36,532 bases of DNA. It comes from CAJQQY01 sp045104975 (GTDB lineage Bacteria > Bacteroidota > Bacteroidia > Chitinophagales > Saprospiraceae). Of the stretch, positions 7,691 to 15,885 are shown piece by piece. A program made the position numbers and the translations under genes. Position 1 is the first letter of the stretch. Each line of letters begins with the position of its first letter. The notes under the pieces were generated by a model. It made no database searches, was not told where the DNA came from, and saw only the letters and a list, made by a program, of their open reading frames with translations. The stretch spans positions 1-36,532 of the forward strand of contig JBGCCY010000318.1 in assembly GCA_045104975.1 (NCBI GenBank), read 5' to 3'.

Positions 7691-8689
7691 ATGAAAAATC
7701 TCTCCTTATTTTTTATTCTCTCTATTTTATTTTCTAGTTGTTATAATTATTATTCGTCTTCCTTTAGAAATTACGAAGACGGAGTAAAGTCATCTCAATT
7801 TACCTCAATTCCAATTAAGCGATCAGTCGAAAAAGTAAAAGTAATTTTTCCTGGAGAAAAAGTACCAGAAGAACCATACATCAAAGTTGATGTGATTGAT
7901 GCATTCGGAAATGCGCAAACTTCTACTCAATATTTGATTTCCAGATTACAAAATCAGGCCAAGGCAATAGGAGTAGATGCAATTATCATTATTTCGAAAG
8001 ATAATATTTCAGAAATTTTTCAAGATGAGTATTGCGAAGATTACACCGTTACCACTCAAAAAATATCTGCTTTGGGGATCAAATTTATTAAGAATATTGA
8101 CTACCTCGAGGAATGTATCAAAGGGGGAACCATTTTAATATGGGATGAAAATAAAAATGAACTGGTAGAGAAATCAAAGTTTAAAAGTGATTGGAAAGGT
8201 AATTTGGTTCAACTAGAATCTGGAGATAAATTCTACTATGACTTTTTATATAATTTTTCTTTACAGCATTTAGCTTATGAACAAACGACAAGCTGGACTT
8301 ACAAAGTAAGTAATCCTTCGCCCTCTGAAAAAATAATTAGGAGAAGCAAAAATGATCCATCTGATCGGTTACCTTATGCAAAAGAAGTCAAATTGAAAGA
8401 GGTATATGGAAAGATTGTTTTTGCAGATATTAAATCTTTTTACAATCAAATTTATTCAGGTAAATTAAATCTTCAGTATGATAAAAATGATCGAATCATA
8501 AAAAAGTCGATCAGATCAAAAACTTTGGGTGAGTTCCAACAAAAATTTATTTATAATGAAAACGGGACATTATCAGTTATAGAAGTTTTTGATATGAAAA
8601 AGGCAACACCAAAATTATATTTAAAAGTTGTTTTCGAAAATTATCGACAATCCGACCTTGTACAACTTCTGGATGAAGATCAGAGATAA
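7691..8689 (+). CDS. Lipoprotein of unknown function
   Basis: The start at 7691 is preferred over an upstream in-frame ATG at 7616 because it opens a clean lipoprotein signal peptide, MKNLSLFFILSILFSSC, with lipidation at Cys17. The mature part of the 332-residue protein has an N-terminal alpha/beta region (KVKVIFPGEKVPEEPYIKVD, then a helix and VDAIIIISKDN) that resembles the YbjQ/DUF4156-type lipoprotein fold seen in many bacterial lipoproteins, followed by a beta-rich half (about 160-332) that I do not recognise. It ends 6 bases before a strong terminator shared with the convergent porin-like gene. Function cannot be assigned. Confidence 0.78.
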   Translation: MKNLSLFFILSILFSSCYNYYSSSFRNYEDGVKSSQFTSIPIKRSVEKVKVIFPGEKVPEEPYIKVDVIDAFGNAQTSTQYLISRLQNQAKAIGVDAIIIISKDNISEIFQDEYCEDYTVTTQKISALGIKFIKNIDYLEECIKGGTILIWDENKNELVEKSKFKSDWKGNLVQLESGDKFYYDFLYNFSLQHLAYEQTTSWTYKVSNPSPSEKIIRRSKNDPSDRLPYAKEVKLKEVYGKIVFADIKSFYNQIYSGKLNLQYDKNDRIIKKSIRSKTLGEFQQKFIYNENGTLSVIEVFDMKKATPKLYLKVVFENYRQSDLVQLLDEDQR

Positions 8690-8695
8690 ATTCCA

Positions 8696-8741
8696 AAAAA
8701 GCAAAAGCCTTTCGTGGATTCACGAAAGGCTTTTGCTTTTT
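8696..8741. terminator. Strong bidirectional intrinsic terminator
   Basis: A perfect 21-base-pair stem (left arm 8696-8716, loop GATT, right arm 8721-8741) contains the core AAAAGCCTTTCGTG. A-tracts and T-tracts flank both sides, so it can stop transcription from the lipoprotein gene on the plus strand and the barrel gene on the minus strand. Confidence 0.93.
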
Positions 8742-8759
8742 GTTTTTTTCTAAAAAAAA

Positions 8760-9449
8760 TTATTCGTATTGGTTATTAAATTTTAGAGAAAAAGAAATAC
8801 CAAAACTTTGAGTTTTTGCAGAGGTAATTCTACCAAAACCATTTTCGATTTGAGGAATTCCAATATTGTTAAAAATTTCAATTTCAAAATTGTTGATATC
8901 AATTCCTACTCCAAAGGTAGCTCCATAATCTAATCTTTTCAGTCGATCATCATCTCCCCACAGATCATATTCTTCCAATGTAGAAAGATCGAAAGTCTTA
9001 GGCATATTAATTGGATCAGGACGATTTTGCTCTTGTGTTTTGGCTGTACCTCCCATTCCAAATGCAATATATGGGCCAGCAAAAACATAAACTTTAGATT
9101 TTTCAGGGAGGAAATAATATTTAACAGCAACAGGGATTTCGATAAAAGTAGGAGTATAATCAGATTGAAATTCATATCCAGGATCTCGTGTTTCTACAAA
9201 ACGTGTATTCTTTTTTGAAAATAAGATACCTGGTTGAACCGAAAGTTTATTACCAAATTTGAATTCAGCTGTAAGTCCAATATGAAGATTTACTTGTTTA
9301 GTTTTATGAGTAAAAGCTTCCCTGCTTTCGCTATTCATTTTTAATCTAAAAGAATTTACCCCGATTTTTAGACCAATTATTTGTCCAAATGAATTAAAAC
9401 TAAGTGAAGAGAATAATAAGAGAGTTACAATATATTTAAAGGTTTTCAT
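8760..9449 (-). CDS. Outer-membrane beta-barrel protein (porin family)
   Basis: The 229-residue product has a signal peptide (MKTFKYIVTLLLFSSLSF, cleavage after FGQ). The mature part starts IIGLKIGVNSFRLKMN and continues as alternating amphipathic strands, including LSVQPGILFSKK, FIEIPVAVKYYF and VYVFAGPYIAFGMGG, which are hallmarks of the Bacteroidota outer-membrane beta-barrel family (PorT/OMP_b-brl type). It ends with the aromatic-containing strand SFGISFSLKF. Eight strands are plausible. It is a single gene between convergent neighbour and a 277-base upstream spacer. The ligand or role is unknown. Confidence 0.85.
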   Translation of the reverse strand: MKTFKYIVTLLLFSSLSFNSFGQIIGLKIGVNSFRLKMNSESREAFTHKTKQVNLHIGLTAEFKFGNKLSVQPGILFSKKNTRFVETRDPGYEFQSDYTPTFIEIPVAVKYYFLPEKSKVYVFAGPYIAFGMGGTAKTQEQNRPDPINMPKTFDLSTLEEYDLWGDDDRLKRLDYGATFGVGIDINNFEIEIFNNIGIPQIENGFGRITSAKTQSFGISFSLKFNNQYE

Positions 9450-9726
9450 CCGAATACCGTTTTTTTAGGTTTATAAAAAAGAGGACGAATGTACAATATT
9501 TTCTAATTTTATGCAGCTTTGAATAAAATATTGTCAGGTGTGCGTCTTGATTTAATTACACGAAAATTTATGTAAAAAAACGGATCTAATGTTCTTTTTT
9601 GCAATTGGTCTTTACTAGGACTTTAGTTGTTTAGGAAAAAATGATTTTAATATTTCTCAAACAAAGACAATTTGATTTCGTTATTATTACCTGCTCATGC
9701 TTTAATCTTTTTACAAAAAAATACCG
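9450..9726. other. 277-base divergent spacer with a small dyad
   Basis: This region between the divergent barrel gene and cysE holds no reading frame of note. A perfect 10-base dyad, ACAATATTTT at 9493-9502 and AAAATATTGT at 9525-9534, lies in the 5' leader or promoter region of the barrel gene. No riboswitch or T-box could be recognised before cysE. Confidence 0.4.
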
Positions 9727-10521
9727 ATGGAAAAAGCTGAAATAATAAAAAAGATCATCCAACATAAAAAACAACCCAATTTAAGATTTCAATTAAAAGA
9801 GAAGACGGAAACGTTTACCAAACGACTTTTTTATACGTTGTTTGATATCGAAACACCGGTGGAAGAGAATTTAGAGATTTTAGAAAAAGAGTTTTCACAA
9901 TTAGTTGACTTAGCCTGTTGGGAAAATTGTGAATCTTGTTCGGCAGTTTGGAAAAAATATTTGGAAAAATTACCAGAGATTTTGGAACTGCTTAATTTGG
10001 ATGCAGAGGCTGTGATTAATTGTGATCCTGCCACTCAATTGATTGAAGAAGTTTACATGGCTTATCCTGGTTTTTATGCGATTGCAGTTTATCGGTTGGC
10101 GCATGAATTATATAAAGAAGGGTTTCCATTAGTTCCAAGATTGATGACTGAATATGCTCATCATAAAACTGGTGTTGACTTGCATCCAGGTGCTCAAGTG
10201 GGGAAATCATTTTTTATTGATCATGCAACTGGAGTCGTTATTGGACAAACTGCGATCATCAAGGACAAGGTGAAAATTTATCAAGGAGTTACGTTAGGTG
10301 GTCTTTTTGTTGCCAAACATTTGCACGCTACGAAACGACATCCAACTATTGAAAATAATGTTACGATCTATGCCAACGCAACTATTTTAGGAGGTGAAAC
10401 GGTCATTGGTGAAAATACAATCATCGGTGGGAATGCATGGATTACTAGTTCCGTACCAGCCAACTCTAAAGTTTATCATACTCCAAGTATAAAAATTAAA
10501 ACCAATTCAAATGTCGTATAG
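9727..10521 (+). CDS. cysE: Serine O-acetyltransferase
   Basis: The 264-residue enzyme transfers an acetyl group from acetyl-CoA to serine, giving O-acetylserine for cysteine synthesis. The N-terminal half (about 1-140) is helical with PGFYAIAVYRLAHELY, as in the epsC/CysE branch. Residues 150-255 form a left-handed beta-helix of hexapeptide repeats, with the catalytic and substrate residues Asp151, His153 and His166 in DLHPGAQVGKSFFIDHATG and the GVVIGQTAIIKDKVKIYQG segment. The C-terminal tail ends in hydrophobic residues, as expected for docking into cysteine synthase, although the final residue is Val rather than Ile. Its stop overlaps the start of cysM by 11 bases, so the two are translated together. 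Confidence 0.93.
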   Translation: MEKAEIIKKIIQHKKQPNLRFQLKEKTETFTKRLFYTLFDIETPVEENLEILEKEFSQLVDLACWENCESCSAVWKKYLEKLPEILELLNLDAEAVINCDPATQLIEEVYMAYPGFYAIAVYRLAHELYKEGFPLVPRLMTEYAHHKTGVDLHPGAQVGKSFFIDHATGVVIGQTAIIKDKVKIYQGVTLGGLFVAKHLHATKRHPTIENNVTIYANATILGGETVIGENTIIGGNAWITSSVPANSKVYHTPSIKIKTNSNVV

Positions 10522-11395
10522 TATTTTAGATTTAATTGGAAATACACCTTTGGTAGAATCCAAAGTGCTGAACCAAAATCCAAATGTCAAATTATTTTTC
10601 AAACTTGAAGGTCATAATCCAGGTGGAAGTGTCAAAGATCGAGCTGCGCTAAATATGATTAAAAGCGGTTTGGAAAGAGGAGACATCAATAAAGAGTCAA
10701 AACTAATTGAAGCAACTAGTGGGAATACTGGAATTGCTTTGGCATTGATTGCAGGAATTTATGGATTAGACATTGAACTAGTCATGTCAGAAAATGCAAC
10801 CAAAGAAAGAGTGCAAACCATGCGAGCCTATGGAGCAAAAGTGACCTTAACTTCTGGAGACAGAGGCATCGAAGGGGCAAGAGATTATGCTGAAGCGAAA
10901 GTTTCGAATGAAGGCTTTATCATGCTTAACCAATTTGCAAATGATGATAATTGGAAAGCGCATTATAAATCAACTGGTCCTGAAATTTGGAAAGATACGA
11001 ATGGTGAAATCACTCATTTCGTTTCTGCGATGGGAACGACTGGAACAATTATGGGTACCTCCACCTTTCTGAAAGAGCAAAATCAAAATGTTCAAATCAT
11101 TGGAGCACAACCAACTGACGGTTCAAGAATTCCAGGTATTCGAAAATGGCCTCAAGAATATTTACCTAAAATTTTTAATCCTCAAAAAGTGGATCGAGTG
11201 ATGGAAGTTAGTCGAGATGAAGCAGCAAATATGGCTAGACGATTGGCGAAGGAAGAAGGCATCTTTGCAGGGATGAGTAGTGGGGGAGCGGCGACAGTTG
11301 CTTTGCGATTGGCGAGTGAATTAGAAAGTGGAATTATTGTTTCGATTGTTTGTGATAGGGGAGATCGGTATTTGTCGTCGGATTTGTTTGAGTAA
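10511..11395 (+). CDS. cysM: Cysteine synthase (O-acetylserine sulfhydrylase, CysM type)
   Basis: This PLP enzyme makes cysteine from O-acetylserine and sulfide or thiosulfate. The cofactor lysine is Lys42 in NPGGSVKDRAA; the substrate-binding loop TSGNTGIAL and the phosphate-binding GTTGT motif follow. At 294 residues and with a short C-terminus it resembles CysM more than CysK. The start ATG lies inside the end of cysE in a different frame (overlap 10511-10521), a clear sign of translational coupling. The product of the upstream gene is its substrate supplier, so this is a minimal two-gene cysteine operon. Confidence 0.93.
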   Translation: MSYSILDLIGNTPLVESKVLNQNPNVKLFFKLEGHNPGGSVKDRAALNMIKSGLERGDINKESKLIEATSGNTGIALALIAGIYGLDIELVMSENATKERVQTMRAYGAKVTLTSGDRGIEGARDYAEAKVSNEGFIMLNQFANDDNWKAHYKSTGPEIWKDTNGEITHFVSAMGTTGTIMGTSTFLKEQNQNVQIIGAQPTDGSRIPGIRKWPQEYLPKIFNPQKVDRVMEVSRDEAANMARRLAKEEGIFAGMSSGGAATVALRLASELESGIIVSIVCDRGDRYLSSDLFE

Positions 11396-11403
11396 AAATG
11401 ATA

Positions 11404-11425
11404 TTGTGAATATATTGTTATAAAA
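11404..11425. repeat. Copy of the TTGTnAnTATnnTGTTAT motif after cysM
   Basis: The 22-base element begins 8 bases after the cysM stop and matches copies at 12365-12386 and 18819-18840 at 19 of 22 positions each. It lies directly before a terminator stem. Role unknown. Confidence 0.4.
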
Positions 11426-11427
11426 TG

Positions 11428-11460
11428 CAAAAGGCTTTCGTTATTAGCGAAAGCCTTTTG
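11428..11460. terminator. Bidirectional intrinsic terminator
   Basis: CAAAAGGCTTTCG (11428-11440) pairs exactly with CGAAAGCCTTTTG (11448-11460) around a 7-base loop, and flanking A and T bases extend the stem with one wobble. It ends the cysE-cysM operon and the convergent hydrolase gene. Confidence 0.9.
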
Positions 11461-11487
11461 TATTTTATCCTAATTAATATTGTGCAA

Positions 11488-12342
11488 CTATTTTTTATCT
11501 AAAATGAAATTCATGACAGCTATTGAGAAATTTTCTGCTTTGTAAGTATTATTGTGATCGCCTTTTATGATTTTTAGTTTACTATTGGATAAATGTTTTT
11601 GAAGGTCAGAAGGATTGCCATTGTCCGTATCTTCATCACCTGCAATAACTAATATTTTCGTCTTTATTTTTTCTAATTCTTCAATACTAGTTGTAGGTTG
11701 AAATTCTTGTAGCCAACTCAATACTTGCAAGTTTGCATTGATTGATGTAGCATATTCAACGGCACCTTTTGTAATCTCATTCAAAGGTTTTTTTCCACCA
11801 AATGCTTCTGCAAACATAATTCTTCGACCCCAATTTGGATTAGAAAAATCTAAACCCATTCCTCCGATAATTGCTTTTTTGATTCGGGATTCTTGAGTGA
11901 GTAATTTTGCCAAAACGATAGAACCTCGAGAGTAACCTACTGCAATATATTTTTCTAAATTCAAGTGGTCGGCTAATTTTTTTAAATCCTTTATTTCTGC
12001 ATCGTTGGCATAAGCGTTAGGATTATTTGGTTGGTCAGATTTTCCATTTCCTCTCAAGTCAGGAACGATCACCCGAAAACCTTTTTCTAATAAATCTTTT
12101 TTTAACGCAGATCGATTCCAAGAATTCCCACTAGAGATAAATCCATGAAGAAGGATGACAGGCTCGCCTTCACCTTCATCGGTATAAGCGATATTCACTT
12201 TGTCGAAGGAAGTGAATTTATTGTCGAGTTGTTTTTTAGTTGGAGTAGTTGTTTCTTTTTTCTCGATCGGTTTTTCTAAAGGTGGATCACAGGCAATGAT
12301 AAAGAAGACAAAAAAAGAAAGTAGAGTAGGTAAATATTTCAT
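11488..12342 (-). CDS. Alpha/beta hydrolase lipoprotein
   Basis: The 284-residue protein has a lipoprotein signal peptide with lipidation at Cys18 (FFIIAC). The alpha/beta-hydrolase fold follows: oxyanion-hole segment ILLHGFISSGNSW, PDLRGNGKS, nucleophile elbow GYSRG with Ser138, acidic residue Asp236 or Asp238 in AGDEDTDN, and His263 in KGDHNNTY. The likely role is as an envelope esterase or related hydrolase; the substrate is unknown. The nucleophile motif has Arg after Ser, seen in some epoxide hydrolase/haloperoxidase-like members. It lies downstream of the cyclase gene on the same strand, about 100 bases away. Confidence 0.85.
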   Translation of the reverse strand: MKYLPTLLSFFVFFIIACDPPLEKPIEKKETTTPTKKQLDNKFTSFDKVNIAYTDEGEGEPVILLHGFISSGNSWNRSALKKDLLEKGFRVIVPDLRGNGKSDQPNNPNAYANDAEIKDLKKLADHLNLEKYIAVGYSRGSIVLAKLLTQESRIKKAIIGGMGLDFSNPNWGRRIMFAEAFGGKKPLNEITKGAVEYATSINANLQVLSWLQEFQPTTSIEELEKIKTKILVIAGDEDTDNGNPSDLQKHLSNSKLKIIKGDHNNTYKAENFSIAVMNFILDKK

Positions 12343-12364
12343 GTGTAAATTGTAGTATTTTTTT

Positions 12365-12386
12365 TTGTAAGTATTTTGTTATAAAA
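12365..12386. repeat. Copy of the TTGTnAnTATnnTGTTAT motif
   Basis: A 22-base element in the spacer between the cyclase gene and the hydrolase gene matches the copy after cysM at 19 of 22 positions. It lies 23 bases upstream of the hydrolase start, on the opposite orientation to these genes. Confidence 0.38.
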
Positions 12387-12442
12387 TAAAATATTTTATA
12401 CAGAAGAAGGTAGCGACGAGTTTTCTATTTTGATTTTCTGAA

Positions 12443-14533
12443 TTACTCATAAAACTGAATATTTTTTCGAAGCGTTATGAACTGAGGTTCTTCGTAGAGT
12501 ATTTTGAAAACAGGATCGTTTCCTATTGTCACCGCAATTCCATACTCTTTTTTATTCCAGGCCATGTCGAGAGAATTCAATGCCTTGGAGACTTCTTTTC
12601 GAGCGGAATAAATCATGGATAAATAGAGATTAATATGATGTTCACCTGCTGCATCTCTTTTTATTAATTCCTGCAAATAATAATCGGATTTTTCAAAATT
12701 GCCTAAAAGATAATGAACGTTTGAGAGATAAGCCACCGTCATAAGTAGCGGTAGTTCTTCTCCATCATAGGCTTTGTTCAGATATTTCAATGCTTCCTCA
12801 TATTCGGCTCCATGAAAATGACTCCAACCCAAAAAAGTATTGAAATAAGGAATATCAAGCTCCTCAACCGTTTTCAAAAAAAAACTTTGAGCTTCTTCGT
12901 AATTCCCTTCTAGCATACTCATATTTCCCCGTTCCCAATAAATGAAAATATTGCCAGGGTCGACTTTTTTGGCGATATGCGATATACTTTTTGCTTTCTC
13001 TACATCACCCAAAGCCACATAAGTTGCGACTGCTGTGCAGATGCAAAAATTGGTTGGAATGCGGGGCCAGGAATTTAATCGCAAGGCAAGTTCTACATCT
13101 TTTTCGGCATCTCTTAGTTGATTTTTTACCCAAAGATTAGTTGCACTTTGAACCAAATAAATATCTGAATTATTCGGATCTAGTTCAATTGATTTTTTAA
13201 GATGTGGTGCTATCAAATTCGTAGTTTCTTCAGCAGAAATTGCATTGGGCATCAAAAGAGGATCGCCAGTAAGTGAATAACTCCACGCCAATAAAGTATG
13301 AGCTTGCACATAATTTGGGTCTAATTCAATAGCATCTCTGAGTAGTTGTTGGCTTTTCATAAGTCCTTGTGGAGTCAGTTTTGCCACCTCAGATTTAGCA
13401 TGCAGAAAAAACCGAAATGCATCTCCGTTCGTAGTATTCATTCTATCAAGGGCTTCTTCTTCAGGCGGACTCAAAGTGATATCGAGGTTGAATGCAATCT
13501 GTTTGGCAACTGCTGTTTGAATCGAATAAGCGTCTTTCATCTCCTCATTGAAAGTTCCATTCCATAACCTTTCTTTGGTGAACGGGTTGAATAATTCAAT
13601 GGAAAGTATTATCCTTTTTGAGTCGTCAATAATTCTTGAAGTTCCCGAAATTATGTAATTGACTTTTAGTTCTTCGGCGATGCTTTCTGATGTTTTATTT
13701 TGATTTTTATAAAAAGAAGATTGTGTGAATGCCGAAACTTTGAACGAATCAATTTTAGCCAATTCATCAATGATCTCTTGAGTCATACCGTCAGAAAAAT
13801 ATTCGAAATCGTCCCCTGATGAGTTCAGGTTTTTTAATGGTAAAACGGCAATGGTTTTTTCGAAACCAACAGATGCAAGGTCTTCTTTTTTAGTAAAATA
13901 AAAATAACAGACTAATGCGAGAAGCAGTATTCCGATACCTATAATTCCTTTTCTTGCCAAAGAAAGATTTGAATAAAAGCTTCCTTGTTTCAATTTTCCT
14001 TTCATCTCCTCTCGCTTTGGAATGACTAATCCTTCATTCGCCAAAGCAAACACTTCCATCGTTTTCTCCACATTTTTAAAATCAAACTCACCGACCGATT
14101 GTACTTCAAATTCTTTTTGATTGGAAATATGTCTTTTGATTTGCTTGGAAAAAAGAACTGCGCCTGCTACTCCAAGTGATTCGATTCGAGAAGCAATGTT
14201 GACGCTATCGCCAAATACATTATCATCTTTAAACATCACATCACCGCTATGTAAACCAACTCGAACAGGTACTTTCGGTTCGGTTTGAAAAATAGTTTGC
14301 ACTTCTTTGGCGCAATTCATGGCAGCAACTGCACTATCAAAAGTACAGACACAACCATCACCATAGTTGTTGATGACTTGACCTTGGTGGTGAGTTACTT
14401 TTGTATTTAAAGTGTTATGGAATTTTTCTAACAATACATTTGCGGTTGCTTCGTCTTTTTGCATAAGAGAAGTGTAGCCAACAATGTCGGCGAAGAGGAT
14501 GGCAGCGAGTTTTCTATTTTGTTTATTTGCCAT
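12443..14533 (-). CDS. Class III adenylate/guanylate cyclase with TolB/FlgO-like and TPR domains
   Basis: The 696-residue protein begins with a class III nucleotide cyclase domain (about 1-165): FADIVGYTSLM carries the metal ligand Asp16, NNYGDGCVCTF carries Asp59, and FGDSVNIASRIESL carries the transition-state residues Asn112 and Arg116. The Lys that usually selects adenine before the second Asp is replaced by Asn, so cAMP versus cGMP, or activity itself, is uncertain. A membrane span lies at about 195-214. A FlgO/TolB-like segment (about 225-350, TIAVLPLKNLNSSGDDFEYF) and many TPR repeats (about 370-690) follow on the other side. Thus a cytoplasmic cyclase is coupled to a large extracytoplasmic repeat domain, which suggests a sensor that makes a second messenger. 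The signal is unknown. Confidence 0.9.
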   Translation of the reverse strand: MANKQNRKLAAILFADIVGYTSLMQKDEATANVLLEKFHNTLNTKVTHHQGQVINNYGDGCVCTFDSAVAAMNCAKEVQTIFQTEPKVPVRVGLHSGDVMFKDDNVFGDSVNIASRIESLGVAGAVLFSKQIKRHISNQKEFEVQSVGEFDFKNVEKTMEVFALANEGLVIPKREEMKGKLKQGSFYSNLSLARKGIIGIGILLLALVCYFYFTKKEDLASVGFEKTIAVLPLKNLNSSGDDFEYFSDGMTQEIIDELAKIDSFKVSAFTQSSFYKNQNKTSESIAEELKVNYIISGTSRIIDDSKRIILSIELFNPFTKERLWNGTFNEEMKDAYSIQTAVAKQIAFNLDITLSPPEEEALDRMNTTNGDAFRFFLHAKSEVAKLTPQGLMKSQQLLRDAIELDPNYVQAHTLLAWSYSLTGDPLLMPNAISAEETTNLIAPHLKKSIELDPNNSDIYLVQSATNLWVKNQLRDAEKDVELALRLNSWPRIPTNFCICTAVATYVALGDVEKAKSISHIAKKVDPGNIFIYWERGNMSMLEGNYEEAQSFFLKTVEELDIPYFNTFLGWSHFHGAEYEEALKYLNKAYDGEELPLLMTVAYLSNVHYLLGNFEKSDYYLQELIKRDAAGEHHINLYLSMIYSARKEVSKALNSLDMAWNKKEYGIAVTIGNDPVFKILYEEPQFITLRKNIQFYE

Positions 14534-14665
14534 TTGGTTTTTTTCTAAAGATAAATTATCCTTGCGATTTTACCAATTTCTAAAAAAAGAAAATAGAATC
14601 AACAAATGTCATGTAGTATAGCGGTTAAAAACTTGGTAGATTTTTAAGCTCACTCAGCTGTAATT

Positions 14666-15727
14666 TCACCAAGTCATTTTGCCAATTTTCTTACTCCCAG
14701 CCAACCAAGCATTTCGATCAGTATCACAAATTCGCATGGTATAAAAAGAGCTGTCGCTTAAAGCAACCCAATGTTTCCCTCCATCAGCAGAATAGGAAAT
14801 GCCTGGAATACCTGCTGCAAAAATAGCTTGGCCATCGCTTTGAGGAACATATTGCACAGAAGATCGATAACCGGGATGTTGTCCATCGGCGATTAAATTC
14901 CAAGTTTTGCCACCATCATTTGTCATAGCTTTATTTTGAGTGTTTTGATTTTGGTTTTCCCAATCGCCACCGAAGATGATTCCTCTTTTTTCATCATAAA
15001 AATGAGTTGTAAATATTCCTGTCATTTTGCCTCCTTGGATGATTGGTGTATCAAAAACTTCCCAAGTTTCTCCTCGGTCAGGACTATGAAAAACCCTTGC
15101 CTTACTTCCTCCGCTGACTACCCAAGCATGATTTCCTGCCAAGGCAATATTGGAATTAGAAGCAGCAAAGGCAGCTTCCTTTTTGGCGCTAGGTGGGAGT
15201 TGACTGCAAGGAACTTTTGTCCAGGTGTTTCCTCCGTCTTTGGTTAAAATAATGGACAGGCATCCATCAGTTGGATCGCCCATTGCAATTCCATTTTGAT
15301 TATCCCAGAAAGCAATGGAATCATAAAATGCATCAGAATGATTTTCTTCATAAACTATTGACCAAGATTTTCCATGATCTGTAGTTTTAAATAATAGGGC
15401 AGGGGAACCTATGGAAAAAAGAAAAACGGCATCTGTTGTTTTGGCAATTCCTCTAAATTCCAAATCTGGATTTTTTGAGTTTTGAATAGAATCAATTACC
15501 CAAGTTGTTCCGCCATCTTCGGTAAATCCAAATTGCCCTTTCGAGCCTCCAAACCACATGGTATTGGCATCCATAACTTCGATAGCTCGGATGCTGCAAC
15601 TCATAGGAAAGGTTTTGATTTGTACCTGTTCCTTAATTACTTGAGGAGTTAGGGTAGATAGTTTTTTAGCCGTCTCACAACTGAAGTAAAAAAAAAGAGA
15701 GAATAGGATTAGGTAAATTTTTTTCAT
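14666..15727 (-). CDS. Asp-box/BNR-repeat beta-propeller lipoprotein
   Basis: The 353-residue lipoprotein (lipidation at Cys17 in FFYFSC) contains at least six Asp-box motifs of the S-x-D-x-G-x-x-W type: EDGGTTW, DHGKSW, KDGGNTW, DRGETW, NDGGKTW and ADGGKHW, spaced as in a beta-propeller. This resembles the Ycf48-like/WD40-YVTN-BNR proteins annotated as photosystem assembly or oxidoreductase-like in Bacteroidota. No sialidase catalytic residues were recognised. The exported propeller may act as binding or assembly scaffold. It precedes the cyclase gene by 132 bases on the same strand, but co-transcription is not certain. Confidence 0.85.
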   Translation of the reverse strand: MKKIYLILFSLFFYFSCETAKKLSTLTPQVIKEQVQIKTFPMSCSIRAIEVMDANTMWFGGSKGQFGFTEDGGTTWVIDSIQNSKNPDLEFRGIAKTTDAVFLFSIGSPALLFKTTDHGKSWSIVYEENHSDAFYDSIAFWDNQNGIAMGDPTDGCLSIILTKDGGNTWTKVPCSQLPPSAKKEAAFAASNSNIALAGNHAWVVSGGSKARVFHSPDRGETWEVFDTPIIQGGKMTGIFTTHFYDEKRGIIFGGDWENQNQNTQNKAMTNDGGKTWNLIADGQHPGYRSSVQYVPQSDGQAIFAAGIPGISYSADGGKHWVALSDSSFYTMRICDTDRNAWLAGSKKIGKMTW

Positions 15728-15820
15728 GATTTTTTTTGTATAAAACTAAGGTAGTAATCATAACTCTTTTACGTGCATCCATTTGATGGAAATAACAAAA
15801 GGAACTAAACTAAAGCATAA

Positions 15821-15849
15821 TTTGATTTACATGGAAATACTTACATTTG
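15821..15849 (+). promoter_or_regulatory. Bacteroidota-type promoter of the S9 peptidase gene
   Basis: TTTG at 15821-15824 and TACATTTG at 15842-15849 match the -33 TTTG and -7 TAnnTTTG consensus, with 17 bases between them, and the -7 element ends 36 bases before the start codon at 15886. This is the clearest such promoter seen in the window. Confidence 0.6.
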
Positions 15850-15885
15850 TTAGAATTCAATTAATAAATCTTATAAAAATCCAAA

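Noticed and set aside
14605..14655. tRNA-like text (TAGCGGTTAAAA and GGTAG) downstream of the BNR gene
   Set aside because: No acceptor or anticodon stems could be formed; not a tRNA.
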